From Fusibacter sp963666805 (GTDB taxonomy: Bacteria; Bacillota; Clostridia; Peptostreptococcales; Acidaminobacteraceae), in assembly GCA_963666805.2 (NCBI GenBank), contig CAXXWR010000001.1, forward strand, positions 124,001-188,000: 64,000 nucleotides of DNA, written 5' to 3'. Of the stretch, positions 23,327 through 33,294 are shown one piece after another (within the stretch, counting starts at the first letter, position 1; every line of letters begins with the position of its first letter). A program made the position numbers and the translations under genes. Under the pieces are notes generated by a model. The model worked only from the letters and a program-made list of their open reading frames with translations, did not search any database and was not told the origin of the DNA.

Positions 23327-24136
23327 CTAATAATAATCAATTTCGCCTACATTTACTTCACTCACTTTAACATATAAATCATAATTTTTTTCGCTAAAAC
23401 GTTGATCGAGAATCGTTTTAAAATGTTCTAAATAGATAAATTCACTTTCAAAATGCCCTATATCAACAATTAATAGCGGTTTATGTTGACACTCGTGATA
23501 CTTGACATCTGCAGTGATGAAAGCATCAGCCTTTGCTGCAATGGCATCATCAACAAAATCCATTGAAGCCCCTGAGCAGATAGCAACCGTCTTAATGGCA
23601 TGGTCTTTAAGATGAGTAGCACGAACTGAATCTAGTTGATAGCCCTTTTTAATAGCCTCTATAAATACTTCTGGACTTAAGGCTTTTTCAAAAGTCCCCT
23701 TAATACCAAATCCCATTTCAAGGTCTGGATGAGATTCAGACGGTTCCGGACACAAAATTGATAGATTCTCAAGACCAATCTGTTCTGCTAAGAAGGCATT
23801 AATCCCCCCATGAAATCGTTTATCAAGATTGGTATGAGCTGCAATTACACCAATATGATTTTCAATACATTTAAGGACTAGGCTTCCAACAGGATCATTG
23901 TTACTAATCGCTGAAAGAGGTTTGAAGATAATAGGATGATGGGTAATAATGAGGTCAATCCCTTCTTCTATAGCTTCATCAATGACTTGATCGGTTAAGT
24001 CTAGTGCTAATAAGATACGATCGATGGCGCGGTTTTCGTTTCCAATTAATAACCCCACATTGTCCCAGTCCTCTGCAGAGTCGAATGGTGCAAATTGATC
24101 AATGATTTTCATGATTTTCTGGATATTAGTCTGCAT
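23327..24136 (-). CDS. Nif3-like dinuclear metal centre protein (YqfO family)
   Basis: 269 residues, the short form without the central insert. It has AEDWDNVGLLIGN near 20-32, then LIITHHPIIFKPL with the metal-binding His pair, AAHTNLDKRFHGGINAFLAEQIGL near 100-122, and the closing IVDIGHFESEFIYLEHFKT with His and Glu ligands. The protein forms hexameric rings; its reaction is unsettled, with GTP cyclohydrolase-like roles reported. It overlaps trmK by 11 bases; the pair trmK-nif3 is conserved in Firmicutes. Confidence 0.9.
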   Translation of the reverse strand: MQTNIQKIMKIIDQFAPFDSAEDWDNVGLLIGNENRAIDRILLALDLTDQVIDEAIEEGIDLIITHHPIIFKPLSAISNNDPVGSLVLKCIENHIGVIAAHTNLDKRFHGGINAFLAEQIGLENLSILCPEPSESHPDLEMGFGIKGTFEKALSPEVFIEAIKKGYQLDSVRATHLKDHAIKTVAICSGASMDFVDDAIAAKADAFITADVKYHECQHKPLLIVDIGHFESEFIYLEHFKTILDQRFSEKNYDLYVKVSEVNVGEIDYY

Positions 24137-24866
24137 AAGCTTCTACCTCCTTTATTCGTTTAAGTAAGGTCTGTATTTTGGACTCGCAGAAGGCTTTCTT
24201 CTCTATAAGTCCAGCTTGTTCTTTGTTCGGTAATCTTGATAAGATTAATTGATACTTTTTAAGTTTAAAGGCCAAAAATGCCAAATAAGTCTCTCGATCA
24301 GCTTTTAACATCTTATAACCCATTTCAAAGTCTTCTTCTGAAAATACAAGGCTAGGGTAAAGCGTTTTACTATTTTCTAAAGACTCCCATCTTGCTAAGA
24401 TGATTTCATAGAATTTATGATCTTCATATACATAGCGTTCTGTAATAATATGAAAACCTGTGTCCAGAAGCCATTGTCTAAACCCATCTTGTTCCGTTTG
24501 AGGCTGTAAAATGAACGTGTCATAAGTCTTAGTTTTTTCCATATCTTTTGAAAGAATTTGACGCATTAACGCCCCGCCCATCCCCGCAATAACAATTGTT
24601 GAGACTTCTCCATTTTCTAGTTTTTCAAGACCACTTCCTAATCTAAAAGTAATATCTGCCTTTTGAGGAACACGGGAAAAGGTTTGTTTGGCATTCTCAA
24701 GAGGGCCTTTGTTAATATCAGATAGGACGAGTTTTTGAATACCATATTGGTGATAAAGGGCATATCCTAGATAGCCGTGGTCTGTTCCAATATCAGCGAC
24801 AGTGCTCTTAGCCGGCACGAGGTCAGCTATGGCTTTAAGTCTAAGTGATAGATTGTTTTTATTCAT
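24126..24866 (-). CDS. trmK: tRNA (adenine(22)-N1)-methyltransferase
   Basis: 246 residues. The SAM-binding motif I is VADIGTDHGYLGYALY (about 19-34), followed by LVLSDINKGPLENAKQ and the IVIAGMGGALMRQIL catalytic segment, then FILQPQTEQDGFRQWL. The family methylates N1 of A22 in tRNA. A C-terminal coiled coil typical of TrmK is present (about 185-246). It sits between rpoD and nif3, the usual Firmicutes order. Confidence 0.9.
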   Translation of the reverse strand: MNKNNLSLRLKAIADLVPAKSTVADIGTDHGYLGYALYHQYGIQKLVLSDINKGPLENAKQTFSRVPQKADITFRLGSGLEKLENGEVSTIVIAGMGGALMRQILSKDMEKTKTYDTFILQPQTEQDGFRQWLLDTGFHIITERYVYEDHKFYEIILARWESLENSKTLYPSLVFSEEDFEMGYKMLKADRETYLAFLAFKLKKYQLILSRLPNKEQAGLIEKKAFCESKIQTLLKRIKEVEAYAD

Positions 24867-24889
24867 GCTATAAACTCCTTATATACGGT

Positions 24890-24920
24890 AAAAAAGAATC
24901 CGCATAAGCGAATTCTTTAT
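24890..24920 (-). terminator. Terminator of rpoD
   Basis: AAAGAATTCGC and GCGGATTCTTTTTT on the minus strand, about 50 bases after the rpoD stop. The mismatch in the stem is small; the T-run is clear. Confidence 0.7.
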
Positions 24921-24969
24921 GATCATCAATTATAATAGTCTAATGCCTATACTGTCTTGTGATACCCTT

Positions 24970-26166
24970 TTATTCTAAGTAGTCTTTCAATTTTTTACTT
25001 CTACTTGGATGTTTTAATTTGCGAAGTGCTTTGGCTTCGATTTGTCTAATACGCTCACGCGTTACATCAAATTCTTTTCCTACTTCTTCAAGTGTTCTTG
25101 CTCTACCATCTTCAAGACCAAAACGTAGTTTCAATACTTTTTGTTCTCTCGGTGTTAAGGTTTCAAGCACTTCCATTAACTGTTCTTTAAGCATCGAAAA
25201 AGCGGCTGCGTCAGCAGGTGCAGGTGCATCATTATCCGGTATAAAGTCACCTAAATGTGAATCTTCTTCTTCCCCAATAGGTGTTTCTAATGAAACAGGC
25301 TCTTGAGCAATTTTTAAGATTTCTCTTACTTTTTCAACAGGCATGTCCATTTCTTTTGCGATTTCTTCTGGTGCAGGTTCACGTCCAAGTTCTTGTAAAA
25401 GTTGACGCTGAACACGAATTAATTTATTGATCGTTTCAACCATATGCACTGGAATTCTAATAGTTCTCGCTTGGTCAGCGATGGCTCTTGTTATCGCTTG
25501 ACGAATCCACCATGTTGCATAGGTAGAAAACTTAAAGCCTTTAGTCCAATCGAATTTCTCTACGGCTTTAATAAGCCCTAAGTTACCTTCTTGAATAAGG
25601 TCTAAAAACAACATCCCTCTGCCCACGTATTTTTTAGCAATACTTACAACGAGACGCAGATTTGCTTCACAAAGCTTTTGTTTAGCAAGTTCATCACCAT
25701 CAGCCATTCTTTTAGCCAGTTCAACCTCTTCTTCACCTGTTAATAAAGCGACTTCACCAATTTCTTTAAGGTACATTCTTACAGGGTCATCAATGTTAAT
25801 GCCTTTAGGGGCAGAAATATCAATAGTGATTTCTTCTTCTTCATCTTCTTTAGAATCGTCTATTTTATCATCTATTTTATCGATATTTTTAAGATCTTTT
25901 TCATCAATTTCTTCAATGTCATCTAGATCGTCTATATCTTCAACATCCATATCCTCAAGATCGGTTTCCTCATCATCCATATCATCAATTACTTCAATAT
26001 CCATATCAGATAAAGCTTGATAGATATCTTCAATTTGATCTTTGTCAAGTTCAAAGTCAGATAACTTGTTTTGAATTTGTGTGTAGGTTAATTGACCTGC
26101 TTTTTTACCCTTTTTAATTAACTCAGTGATTTTAGTTTGTTGTTTGGCATTCAATTTTTTACTCAA
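24970..26166 (-). CDS. rpoD: Primary sigma factor of RNA polymerase
   Basis: 398 residues. Region 1.1 is followed by an unusually acidic stretch of alternating Asp/Glu/Ile (about 53-115). Region 1.2 begins DPVRMYLKEIG; region 2 has NLRLVVSIAKKYVGRGMLFLDLIQEGNLGLIKAVEKFD and TYATWWIRQAITRAIADQAR; region 3 follows RIPVHMVETINKL; region 4 ends TLEEVGKEFDVTRERIRQIEAKALRKLKHP. All core determinants for -10 and -35 recognition are intact. It lies directly downstream of dnaG, the conserved macromolecular synthesis order. Confidence 0.97.
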   Translation of the reverse strand: MSKKLNAKQQTKITELIKKGKKAGQLTYTQIQNKLSDFELDKDQIEDIYQALSDMDIEVIDDMDDEETDLEDMDVEDIDDLDDIEEIDEKDLKNIDKIDDKIDDSKEDEEEEITIDISAPKGINIDDPVRMYLKEIGEVALLTGEEEVELAKRMADGDELAKQKLCEANLRLVVSIAKKYVGRGMLFLDLIQEGNLGLIKAVEKFDWTKGFKFSTYATWWIRQAITRAIADQARTIRIPVHMVETINKLIRVQRQLLQELGREPAPEEIAKEMDMPVEKVREILKIAQEPVSLETPIGEEEDSHLGDFIPDNDAPAPADAAAFSMLKEQLMEVLETLTPREQKVLKLRFGLEDGRARTLEEVGKEFDVTRERIRQIEAKALRKLKHPSRSKKLKDYLE

Positions 26167-26193
26167 TTGAAGTGCCTCCTTTCAATATAATAA

Positions 26194-27975
26194 TTAATGC
26201 GTATTTCTACGAAGCTGTGTTTGGCTTTTTAGTCTATTTCTCTCTATAATAAGCTTTTGCCAATCCGCTCGTACAGCATCACTAGCTGACATCTTAAGTT
26301 GCTTGTTAAGTTGATCTATTTTTTCATCTAAATCTGACAATTGAATGAGATTCAGCACATTTTCAATGTGAATGTCATCTAAATCGTCAATATTTTGTTC
26401 TATAATTTCAAGTAGATGCCTTGAGACATCAAGATCAGCATTTTCAATCATCACCTGTTGATCAAAGACATCATTTTCTTTAAAATAATGGACTAAATAA
26501 TCAAAGACAGGTTGATTAGTCTGTGTAAAATTAAAATGTTCTAGCATTTTGATTTGATTTTCATTAATTTGCTCATGATGAAAAATATAAAATGCTAAAA
26601 GTTGTTCTTCAAGCCTTGGTTTTTTTTCAAGCGGCTTTTCTAAAGTCTTTTTTTCCTTGCCTGTAAAACCATAACGTTGCTTATTATCGTATTGGTCTTG
26701 GTAGGCCTCTTTGGCTACCATTTCAGGATTTACATTAAGCTCTTTGCTTAATTTCTCTATAAACAAGTTCTTTTCGAAAGCGTTATTCAGTTCACGAATA
26801 ATAAGAACTGCTTTAGATAAAAATTCAATTTTTTGTTGTTCCTCATTTAAGTTATAAGCATTTTTTAAATGATTGATTTTATATTCTGTTCCAGAAATAG
26901 CTTGGTCTAGTTTTTCTTTGAACCTTTCCTCACCATATTTTTTAAGGTATTCATCAGGATCGAGATTTTCGCCTAATACAACCACTCTTACTTTTTCTAC
27001 AATGCCTTCCAAGACATCAAGGCTTCTCAATGTCGCCTTTTGACCTGCAAAGTCTGAGTCGTAACAAATAATCACTTCATCTGCATAACGTCTCATCAAA
27101 CGGCCATGATCTTTTGTAAGAGCTGTTCCAAGTGTGGCAACTGCATTGTTAAAACCATAAACATGAAGCGCGATAACATCCATATAGCCTTCTGCTATAA
27201 TAAGTGTTTTTTTATCGGCAAGGTGGTCTTTGGCAATGTTAAGACCATACAAGGTTGCACTTTTATTGAAAACATCTGTTTCTGGTGAGTTTAAGTACTT
27301 AGGGAGTGAATCATCCATCACCCTACCGCCAAAACCAATAATTTTCCCCTTGGGATTAATAATAGGAAACATCACGCGATTTCTAAATCTATCATAATAT
27401 TTTCCTTCGTTCTTTCCTTTTATTAATAATCCAACGGCTTCTAAATCGGCTAAGCTATACTTACTACTCAACGCCTTAAGTAAGTCTGACCAAGCATCAT
27501 TTGAAAATCCTAGACCGAATTTCTTGATAATGTCGTAGTCTATCCCTCGATTTCGAAGATACTTAAGTGCTGCTTCATCATGTCTTAGATTCTTGTAGAA
27601 ATAAATCGCAGCAGTTCTTAATATATCATAATATCTAGATAAATGACTAGTGTTTTTTTTATCTTTTCCGGATCTAAATTGTGAAATATCAATATGATAT
27701 TGGTCGGCTAATTTTTCGACAGCGTCGATATAGTCAAGATTGTCATACTGCATAACAAAATTAATGGCGTTGCCAGCTACACCACAGCCAAAACAGTGAA
27801 ACAATTGTTTATCCTCTGAAATGATAAAAGAGGCTGTTTTTTCGTTGTGAAATGGACAAAGCGCCTTATGATTTTTCCCTGCTCTTGAAATGGGAATATA
27901 ACTTTCTATAACGTCGACAATGTTTATCTGGTCCAATATATAATCAAAAATATTGTTTGAATAATTTCCAGACAT
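26194..27975 (-). CDS. dnaG: DNA primase
   Basis: 593 residues. The N-terminal zinc finger is CPFHNEKTASFIISEDKQLFHCFGC (about 41-64). The catalytic RNA polymerase domain has RFRNRVMFPIINPKGKIIGFGGR, and the TOPRIM segment has LIIAEGYMDVIAL and IICYDSDFAGQKA. The C-terminal DnaB-binding helicase-interaction part is present but divergent. It makes RNA primers at the replication fork. The rpoD gene follows after 27 bases. Confidence 0.96.
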   Translation of the reverse strand: MSGNYSNNIFDYILDQINIVDVIESYIPISRAGKNHKALCPFHNEKTASFIISEDKQLFHCFGCGVAGNAINFVMQYDNLDYIDAVEKLADQYHIDISQFRSGKDKKNTSHLSRYYDILRTAAIYFYKNLRHDEAALKYLRNRGIDYDIIKKFGLGFSNDAWSDLLKALSSKYSLADLEAVGLLIKGKNEGKYYDRFRNRVMFPIINPKGKIIGFGGRVMDDSLPKYLNSPETDVFNKSATLYGLNIAKDHLADKKTLIIAEGYMDVIALHVYGFNNAVATLGTALTKDHGRLMRRYADEVIICYDSDFAGQKATLRSLDVLEGIVEKVRVVVLGENLDPDEYLKKYGEERFKEKLDQAISGTEYKINHLKNAYNLNEEQQKIEFLSKAVLIIRELNNAFEKNLFIEKLSKELNVNPEMVAKEAYQDQYDNKQRYGFTGKEKKTLEKPLEKKPRLEEQLLAFYIFHHEQINENQIKMLEHFNFTQTNQPVFDYLVHYFKENDVFDQQVMIENADLDVSRHLLEIIEQNIDDLDDIHIENVLNLIQLSDLDEKIDQLNKQLKMSASDAVRADWQKLIIERNRLKSQTQLRRNTH

Positions 27976-28084
27976 ATTGTTTCCTTTCTATTGGTCTATG
28001 CATAGTATTCGACGTCAATAGCACAAATCCTTTTAATTTATAAGAACTTTTTTATTTTTTTCAAATAATTCTTTTAGCTATACT

Positions 28085-29098
28085 TTAATAGAGCCAAAAT
28101 TGTGGAATAAAAAGTTCTTTATAAAGATTAACAGCATACCGGTCGGACATGCCTGAGACAAAGTCTTTAATAGCTTCATTGTGTGCACCATTTTTATAAT
28201 CTTCAAGGCGTTCTTTTGGCATTTCATCAGGATGCTCTATAAAATACAAATAAAGTGATTCAACAATATCCTCAGCCCGTTTTTCTTCACTCTTGGCTTC
28301 TGGATTGAGATAGACCTTTTGGAACATAAATTGTCTAAGGTCTAGAAAGGCTTTGTGAATGGGTTCACTCATGGCGATATGTTCTTTGCCCTCTGAATTT
28401 TGAAGCACATCATAGATTAAAGTATTGATACGAATACCATGTGTTGCACCAAGAACCTTAGCGATTTCTTTTGGAATATCATCTTCCCTTAAAACCCCAG
28501 CTCTAATGGCGTCGTCAATATCATGGTTAAGATACGCAATGCGGTCGCAGATACCAACCACTTCTCCTTCAAGTGTACTGGGTTTGCCCTTTCCGCTATG
28601 GTTGAGAATACCATCTCTTACTTCGGCAGTGAGGTTAAGACCATAAATACTGCCATTACGTCTTTCAAGATAATCAACTACTCTGAGACTCTGTTCATTG
28701 TGTAAAAAACCAGACGGATGAATTTTATTCAGTCTTGCTTCCCCGCAGTGTCCGAAAGGCGTATGTCCTAAATCATGACCTAGAGCAATCGCTTCAGTTA
28801 AATCTTGATTGAGCATCAACCCTCTTGAGATGGTTCTTGCTATTTGTGAAACTTCCAGTGTATGCGTTAAACGTGTTCTATAGTGATCGCCTTCTGGAGA
28901 CAAAAAAACTTGGGTCTTATGTTTCAGTCTTCTAAAGGCTTTAGAATGTAAGATACGGTCACGATCTCTTTGATAAACCGTTCTAATAGGACACTCTTCT
29001 TCTTCAAGTCGACGTCCTTGGGAGTTAGATGCCTTTTGTGCAAGTGGAGATAATTGTTCCATTTCAAATTTTTCAAGTTCTTCTCTAAGCATTAGCAC
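28085..29098 (-). CDS. dgt: dGTP triphosphohydrolase-like HD-domain protein
   Basis: 337 residues. The start is a GTG (complement of 29096-29098) with GGAG nine bases upstream, preferred over the ATG six bases in. DRILHSKAFRRLKHKTQVF is the family N-terminal signature (about 46-64). The HD metal site shows HTLEVSQIAR, then ALGHDLGHTPFGHCGE, and a later Asp in YLNHDIDDAIRAG. The enzyme cleaves dNTPs, typically dGTP, to the nucleoside and tripolyphosphate. It precedes dnaG, as is common in Clostridia. Confidence 0.9.
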   Translation of the reverse strand: MLMLREELEKFEMEQLSPLAQKASNSQGRRLEEEECPIRTVYQRDRDRILHSKAFRRLKHKTQVFLSPEGDHYRTRLTHTLEVSQIARTISRGLMLNQDLTEAIALGHDLGHTPFGHCGEARLNKIHPSGFLHNEQSLRVVDYLERRNGSIYGLNLTAEVRDGILNHSGKGKPSTLEGEVVGICDRIAYLNHDIDDAIRAGVLREDDIPKEIAKVLGATHGIRINTLIYDVLQNSEGKEHIAMSEPIHKAFLDLRQFMFQKVYLNPEAKSEEKRAEDIVESLYLYFIEHPDEMPKERLEDYKNGAHNEAIKDFVSGMSDRYAVNLYKELFIPQFWLY

Positions 29099-29411
29099 GA
29101 TAAGTCACTCCTTTATTGATTAATTAGAATGTCTAAAAATAATGAGATACTTGTTATTTAATAAGGTTCTTAAAGTATATATATCCAAAATTGAGTCAAC
29201 TACGCAAATCGAACACTTGTTTAATCCTTATTTAATTAAAAAGTTACAACATGATCTCAAAAAATAAGTTTTCATGTTATAATATACGACATTTGTGTAA
29301 ATATCCCTGCCTAGAGAATGAAAACAAATTGTGAACTTATAAAAAAAATGAGCCTCTAAGGAAGCTCATTTCAATGATGGGTGTTTTAATCCCTTTTAAT
29401 AGAATTGATAA
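29099..29411. other. Intergenic region between dgt and the chemoreceptor
   Basis: About 310 bp with no gene. It holds the chemoreceptor terminator near 29342-29373 and, further right, TTGACT at a suitable distance from TACTTT on the minus strand, which could be a weak dgt promoter. I see nothing else. Confidence 0.5.
29342..29373 (-). terminator. Terminator of the chemoreceptor gene
   Basis: AATGAGC and GCTCATTTTTTTT with a short loop on the minus strand, about 40 bases after the stop at 29412. Confidence 0.75.
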
Positions 29412-31412
29412 CTATATTTTAAAGACTTCTACTGCATCAATTAATTTAGAACCACTTGCTTTAGTTTTAGCAGCATAGTCTACCACATCTTTTGTCGATT
29501 GGCTGATACTTGTAACGTTTTCTGCGATACTTGATGTACCTTCCGCGCCTTCTGATGCTGCATTGCTAATGCCATTAATTGAATCCACAATACGATTAAT
29601 AGATGCATTTAGTTCTTGTGAAGTTGCACTGAAATCATTGACGATTTTATCAATAAGTTTTGCATCATCATTGTAGTGACCACTAACGTTGACAAAGTTG
29701 TCATAGTCAGGCATTACTTTTTCATTTAAGAAAGCCAATACTTTACTAGAATTGTCTGCAAGTTCTTCAACAGAACCAATTACTGTATTAGTGACACGTT
29801 GAATTTCTGAAACAGATTGTTTTGAATTTTCAGCGAGCATTCTGATTTCATCGGCAACGACGGCAAAACCTCTTCCTGCTTCCCCTGCTCTAGCTGCTTC
29901 TATAGCCGCATTTAAGGCAAGTAAATTGGTTTGTTCTGTAATCTGTAAAATAGATTCAGATAAGGTGTTGATTTGTTCAACATCTTTTGACTGTGCAATG
30001 GCGAGTGCCAAGGCGTCGGAGTTTTCTTGATAAATACTGAGGGCTTCTTGTTTAGATTTAAGTGCCTTACTTTGATAGTCATTTGCACGTTCATAAATCT
30101 CGTTCACTGTAGAGGCAGCTTCTTCTGTGTTACCTGTCATAGATTCTACTGCACCATTGATATTTTCAATCACTTGGTTAACCTCTTCTGTTGAAGCTGC
30201 AGTTTCTTCCATACCTGCTGATATTTCCTCTGTAGTAGCAGAGACATTTTCAATTTCACCGAGAAGACGTGAGACTTCATCTTCTTGTTGACTCACGTAA
30301 CCGAAGACATCTTTTGACTCATTTGCAACGACTTGTATCGTGCTTTTTATAGCAGTTTGCATTTGTTGGATAGCTTGTGCTAAATAGCCTGTTTCATCTT
30401 TACTTTTTAAGAGACTATCACTCACTTGATGCGTAAAATCACCTTTTGAAAGCACTTCCATTGCTTCTGTTAAAGCTGTCAATGGACTTGAAATTTGTCT
30501 AGAAAAAAGATAAGTAAATACGAGCCCAACTAAAATAAAAACAATTGATAAAATCATGATATTTATTTTAAGACCATCTAAACCTGAAAGGATATCGCTT
30601 TCAGGATCTAAAAGTGCTAAAGCCCAGTTTGTATTTTCAACAGGGATATAAGACATATAATTTTTTTCACCTTGGAATTTATAGACTGTTCTACCCTTTT
30701 TCATTTGAACGACTTGATTAACCGCTTCGGTAAAACCTTTCAGTTCTGGATTACCAGATGATGATTCAATCAAGTTTTCTAAATTCAAAACTCTATCCAC
30801 ATCAGGATGTGCTACTAATGTCCCTTGGCTATTAACCATAAATACCGCACCTTTTTTACCTGCAGAAATTTGTTTGGTGATATTACTTAAAACAGTAGCA
30901 TCATCTGCTTTAGCTAAGACACCAATTATTTGACCGTTGCTTTTAACAGGGACAAGATAAGTCATAATGATACGACCTTCTTTTGAGCTATCTTTCATAG
31001 GATCAGATACAACCCGTTCTCCTTTAAGTGCTTTTTGGAATAATGGACTTTCTCCTAAGTAAACGCTTTGACCCGTAATCGTCTTAGCATAGCCATCTTT
31101 ATCAACAAAAGATATGCTGATAGCACCTGACCGCTCTACTTCTTTCTTGAGGATTGCCGTTCTTTCAGCATCACTACTGTGACTATTTGAAATAACTGCG
31201 TTACTTGCTAATACCTCCATACTGTTCCATTGTTCATCTAGTGTTTTGCTGACAACAAGGGCACCTTGTTTAGCAATGTCGTCTAATTGATTTACTGCTG
31301 TATTGGTAAGAGCTGATGATGATGTCTTAAGCGTAGTTATCCCTAGACCCAAACAGACAATTAATAAAAATACAAAAAATCCTAACATTATTTTGCTTTT
31401 AATGCTTTTCAT
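29412..31412 (-). CDS. Methyl-accepting chemotaxis protein with double-Cache sensor
   Basis: 666 residues. A signal-anchor helix (about 7-29) is followed by a dCache periplasmic sensor (30-275) with VDKDGYAKTITGQSVYLGE and VFMVNSQGTLVAHPDVDRV, a second helix near 282-305, a HAMP segment starting FSRQISSPLTALTEAM, and a cytoplasmic signalling coiled coil with the tip AIEAARAGEAGRGFAVVADEIRMLAE near 495-520. It senses an extracellular small molecule and controls CheA. Ligand unknown. A single-gene unit with a terminator. Confidence 0.93.
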   Translation of the reverse strand: MKSIKSKIMLGFFVFLLIVCLGLGITTLKTSSSALTNTAVNQLDDIAKQGALVVSKTLDEQWNSMEVLASNAVISNSHSSDAERTAILKKEVERSGAISISFVDKDGYAKTITGQSVYLGESPLFQKALKGERVVSDPMKDSSKEGRIIMTYLVPVKSNGQIIGVLAKADDATVLSNITKQISAGKKGAVFMVNSQGTLVAHPDVDRVLNLENLIESSSGNPELKGFTEAVNQVVQMKKGRTVYKFQGEKNYMSYIPVENTNWALALLDPESDILSGLDGLKINIMILSIVFILVGLVFTYLFSRQISSPLTALTEAMEVLSKGDFTHQVSDSLLKSKDETGYLAQAIQQMQTAIKSTIQVVANESKDVFGYVSQQEDEVSRLLGEIENVSATTEEISAGMEETAASTEEVNQVIENINGAVESMTGNTEEAASTVNEIYERANDYQSKALKSKQEALSIYQENSDALALAIAQSKDVEQINTLSESILQITEQTNLLALNAAIEAARAGEAGRGFAVVADEIRMLAENSKQSVSEIQRVTNTVIGSVEELADNSSKVLAFLNEKVMPDYDNFVNVSGHYNDDAKLIDKIVNDFSATSQELNASINRIVDSINGISNAASEGAEGTSSIAENVTSISQSTKDVVDYAAKTKASGSKLIDAVEVFKI

Positions 31413-31688
31413 TGTTTCTCCTTTCCCCTTTTAAAAAGATCCTATATTGAATGGTAACATGATTAGTCATACAATGAATGACATCTTAATCTTTCCATTA
31501 CATAGTTATTCATAAAAATAGTATACTAATTGTATTATTATAACAAGTCCCAAATTAGCTTTTTTATACCTAATTTTCAACTATTTTACTGAGAATCTTA
31601 AAAAAATGAAAATAATGTTAGAAATACAATAATTTCTCCATCACTATTATAATTGATTTTACCTAAAAAAGTTAAATTTTTTTGTTTA

Positions 31689-32525
31689 TTAATGCTCCTC
31701 TTTAAGTTTAATATCCTCTTTTTCCCAATAGAGTGCTGCAATCGTTAGTTTAGTTTCTTCAACAATTTGTCCTTGTTCAGCATTAGCATTGAGATAATTA
31801 CGAATAAGCGATTTCTCTTCTTGATTAAGTGTTTTTTCCATGTTGAGTCTCAGGGTGTAAGATTCTATTGCCTCATCAAGGGGGAGCTTGGATTCCCAAA
31901 AAGTCGACTTATATTCAAGATGAGGACAATATCCTAAAGTCCAAATGGTTGCTATTGATAATGCCCATGTGTCATTTAAATGTGTATTTTCAGGCTCACG
32001 ATGAAGTAATTTCCTTAGGGGACCTAAGATACTGTTATATCTTCTCGTTGGTTTAACGAGTATCACCCAACGACGGCTTGCCTCGTTGAGCTTAATCAGT
32101 GTTTCCATAGAATGGACAGCTGGCGTCATATGAGCTAGCACAATATCATAGGCACACTCCCACTTTTTTTGCTCCAAATTAAGGTTTTCCCAGTCCTCTT
32201 GATAAAAAGTAGCTCGTGTCTCATAGAATGCATTCAGTTCAATTGCCTTTTTAAGCATTTGATCAGAAAAGTCTATTCCTGTCGCTTGAATCCCTAACTT
32301 TTCAAGTGCAAAAGATAAACGTCCAACGCCACATCCCACATCTAAGCAGTTTATAGCATGATTTAAGATGCCTTCTTTTTCTATAATTTCCATAGCAATG
32401 TTATTGGCAGCATTGGGTAAAGCCCTGTCTGTATATCTTTTACTGTGATTATTCCACCAAGCAATACTCTGATGTGTCTGATGCTGACGAGTGGGCCATA
32501 AAGCCTCTATTTGATCTAAAGTCAT
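31689..32525 (-). CDS. Class I SAM-dependent methyltransferase
   Basis: 278 residues from the ATG at 32523-32525, with GGAGG ten bases upstream; the longer frame reaches into the upstream ABC gene and is rejected. Motif I is CLDVGCGVGRLSFALEKLG (about 64-82) followed by ATGIDFSDQM. IVLAHMTPAVHSMETL is motif IV-like. The substrate is unknown. It is the last gene of an operon with a FecBCD-type importer and an FmdE-family protein; homologous methyltransferases occur with such clusters, so it may modify the imported compound. Confidence 0.78.
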   Translation of the reverse strand: MTLDQIEALWPTRQHQTHQSIAWWNNHSKRYTDRALPNAANNIAMEIIEKEGILNHAINCLDVGCGVGRLSFALEKLGIQATGIDFSDQMLKKAIELNAFYETRATFYQEDWENLNLEQKKWECAYDIVLAHMTPAVHSMETLIKLNEASRRWVILVKPTRRYNSILGPLRKLLHREPENTHLNDTWALSIATIWTLGYCPHLEYKSTFWESKLPLDEAIESYTLRLNMEKTLNQEEKSLIRNYLNANAEQGQIVEETKLTIAALYWEKEDIKLKEEH

Positions 32526-32541
32526 TAATATGATCCCTCCT

Positions 32542-33294
32542 TTAAACGGGAATAACGGTTTGATAGCCATTGATAATTTGTGTAGTCACTTTGATTTCAT
32601 AGACATCTTCAATCATTTGACGCGTCATAATAGAATGGTCACCATAGGCGTAGACCGTTTTGTCTTTAATCAACAAAAATCGGTCACAATAACGTAAGGC
32701 GAGGTTTAAATCATGAATAACCATAATGACACAGAGGTTATCTTCCCTACTGATTTTTTTGACTGTATTTAAAACGTCATATTGGTTTTTGAGGTCAAGA
32801 TTACTTGTGGGCTCATCTAAAATGAGGACTTGCGGTTTCTGCGCGAGAGCTCTAGCCAGCATAACTTTCTGAACTTGACCACCTGATAGCTCATCTATAT
32901 TTTGAAGGGCTAATGCCTCGATGCCCATTCTTTTTATAACGGCCTCTGTAATATGATGATCTTCTTTTGTTGGGTTAATTTTAATGTGCGGTTTTCGCCC
33001 CAATAAGACAGCATCATAAACACAGATACTTGACGTTTCAGTCGCTTGTGAAACATAGGACATGGTTTTAGCGATTTGAGGTCGACTTAACGAATGTAAG
33101 TTGACCCCTGAAACGATAATACTTCCTTTTAAAGGACTTAGAATCCGATTGAGACACTTGACCATTGTACTCTTACCTGCGCCATTGTTTCCCAGTACAG
33201 CAATACATTCTCCGTGATTGGCATCAAAAGCAATTCGATCTAATATAAGCTGATTTTTATGATAAGCAAAACTTAAGTCTTCTACATGAATCAT
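32542..33294 (-). CDS. ABC importer ATPase, FecE/BtuD type
   Basis: 250 residues. Walker A GNNGAGKSTMVKCLNR (about 36-51), Q-loop YVSQAT, signature LSGGQVQKVMLARALAQ, Walker B VLILDEPTSNLDLKN and H-loop VIHDLN are all intact. The family energises uptake of siderophores, haem, cobalamin or metal complexes. The gene overlaps the permease gene by four bases and is part of the FmdE operon. Confidence 0.88.
   Translation of the reverse strand: MIHVEDLSFAYHKNQLILDRIAFDANHGECIAVLGNNGAGKSTMVKCLNRILSPLKGSIIVSGVNLHSLSRPQIAKTMSYVSQATETSSICVYDAVLLGRKPHIKINPTKEDHHITEAVIKRMGIEALALQNIDELSGGQVQKVMLARALAQKPQVLILDEPTSNLDLKNQYDVLNTVKKISREDNLCVIMVIHDLNLALRYCDRFLLIKDKTVYAYGDHSIMTRQMIEDVYEIKVTTQIINGYQTVIPV

Noticed and set aside
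29120..29341. A plus-strand TATAAT near 29279 as a promoter
   Set aside because: No suitable -35 box and no plus-strand gene downstream.
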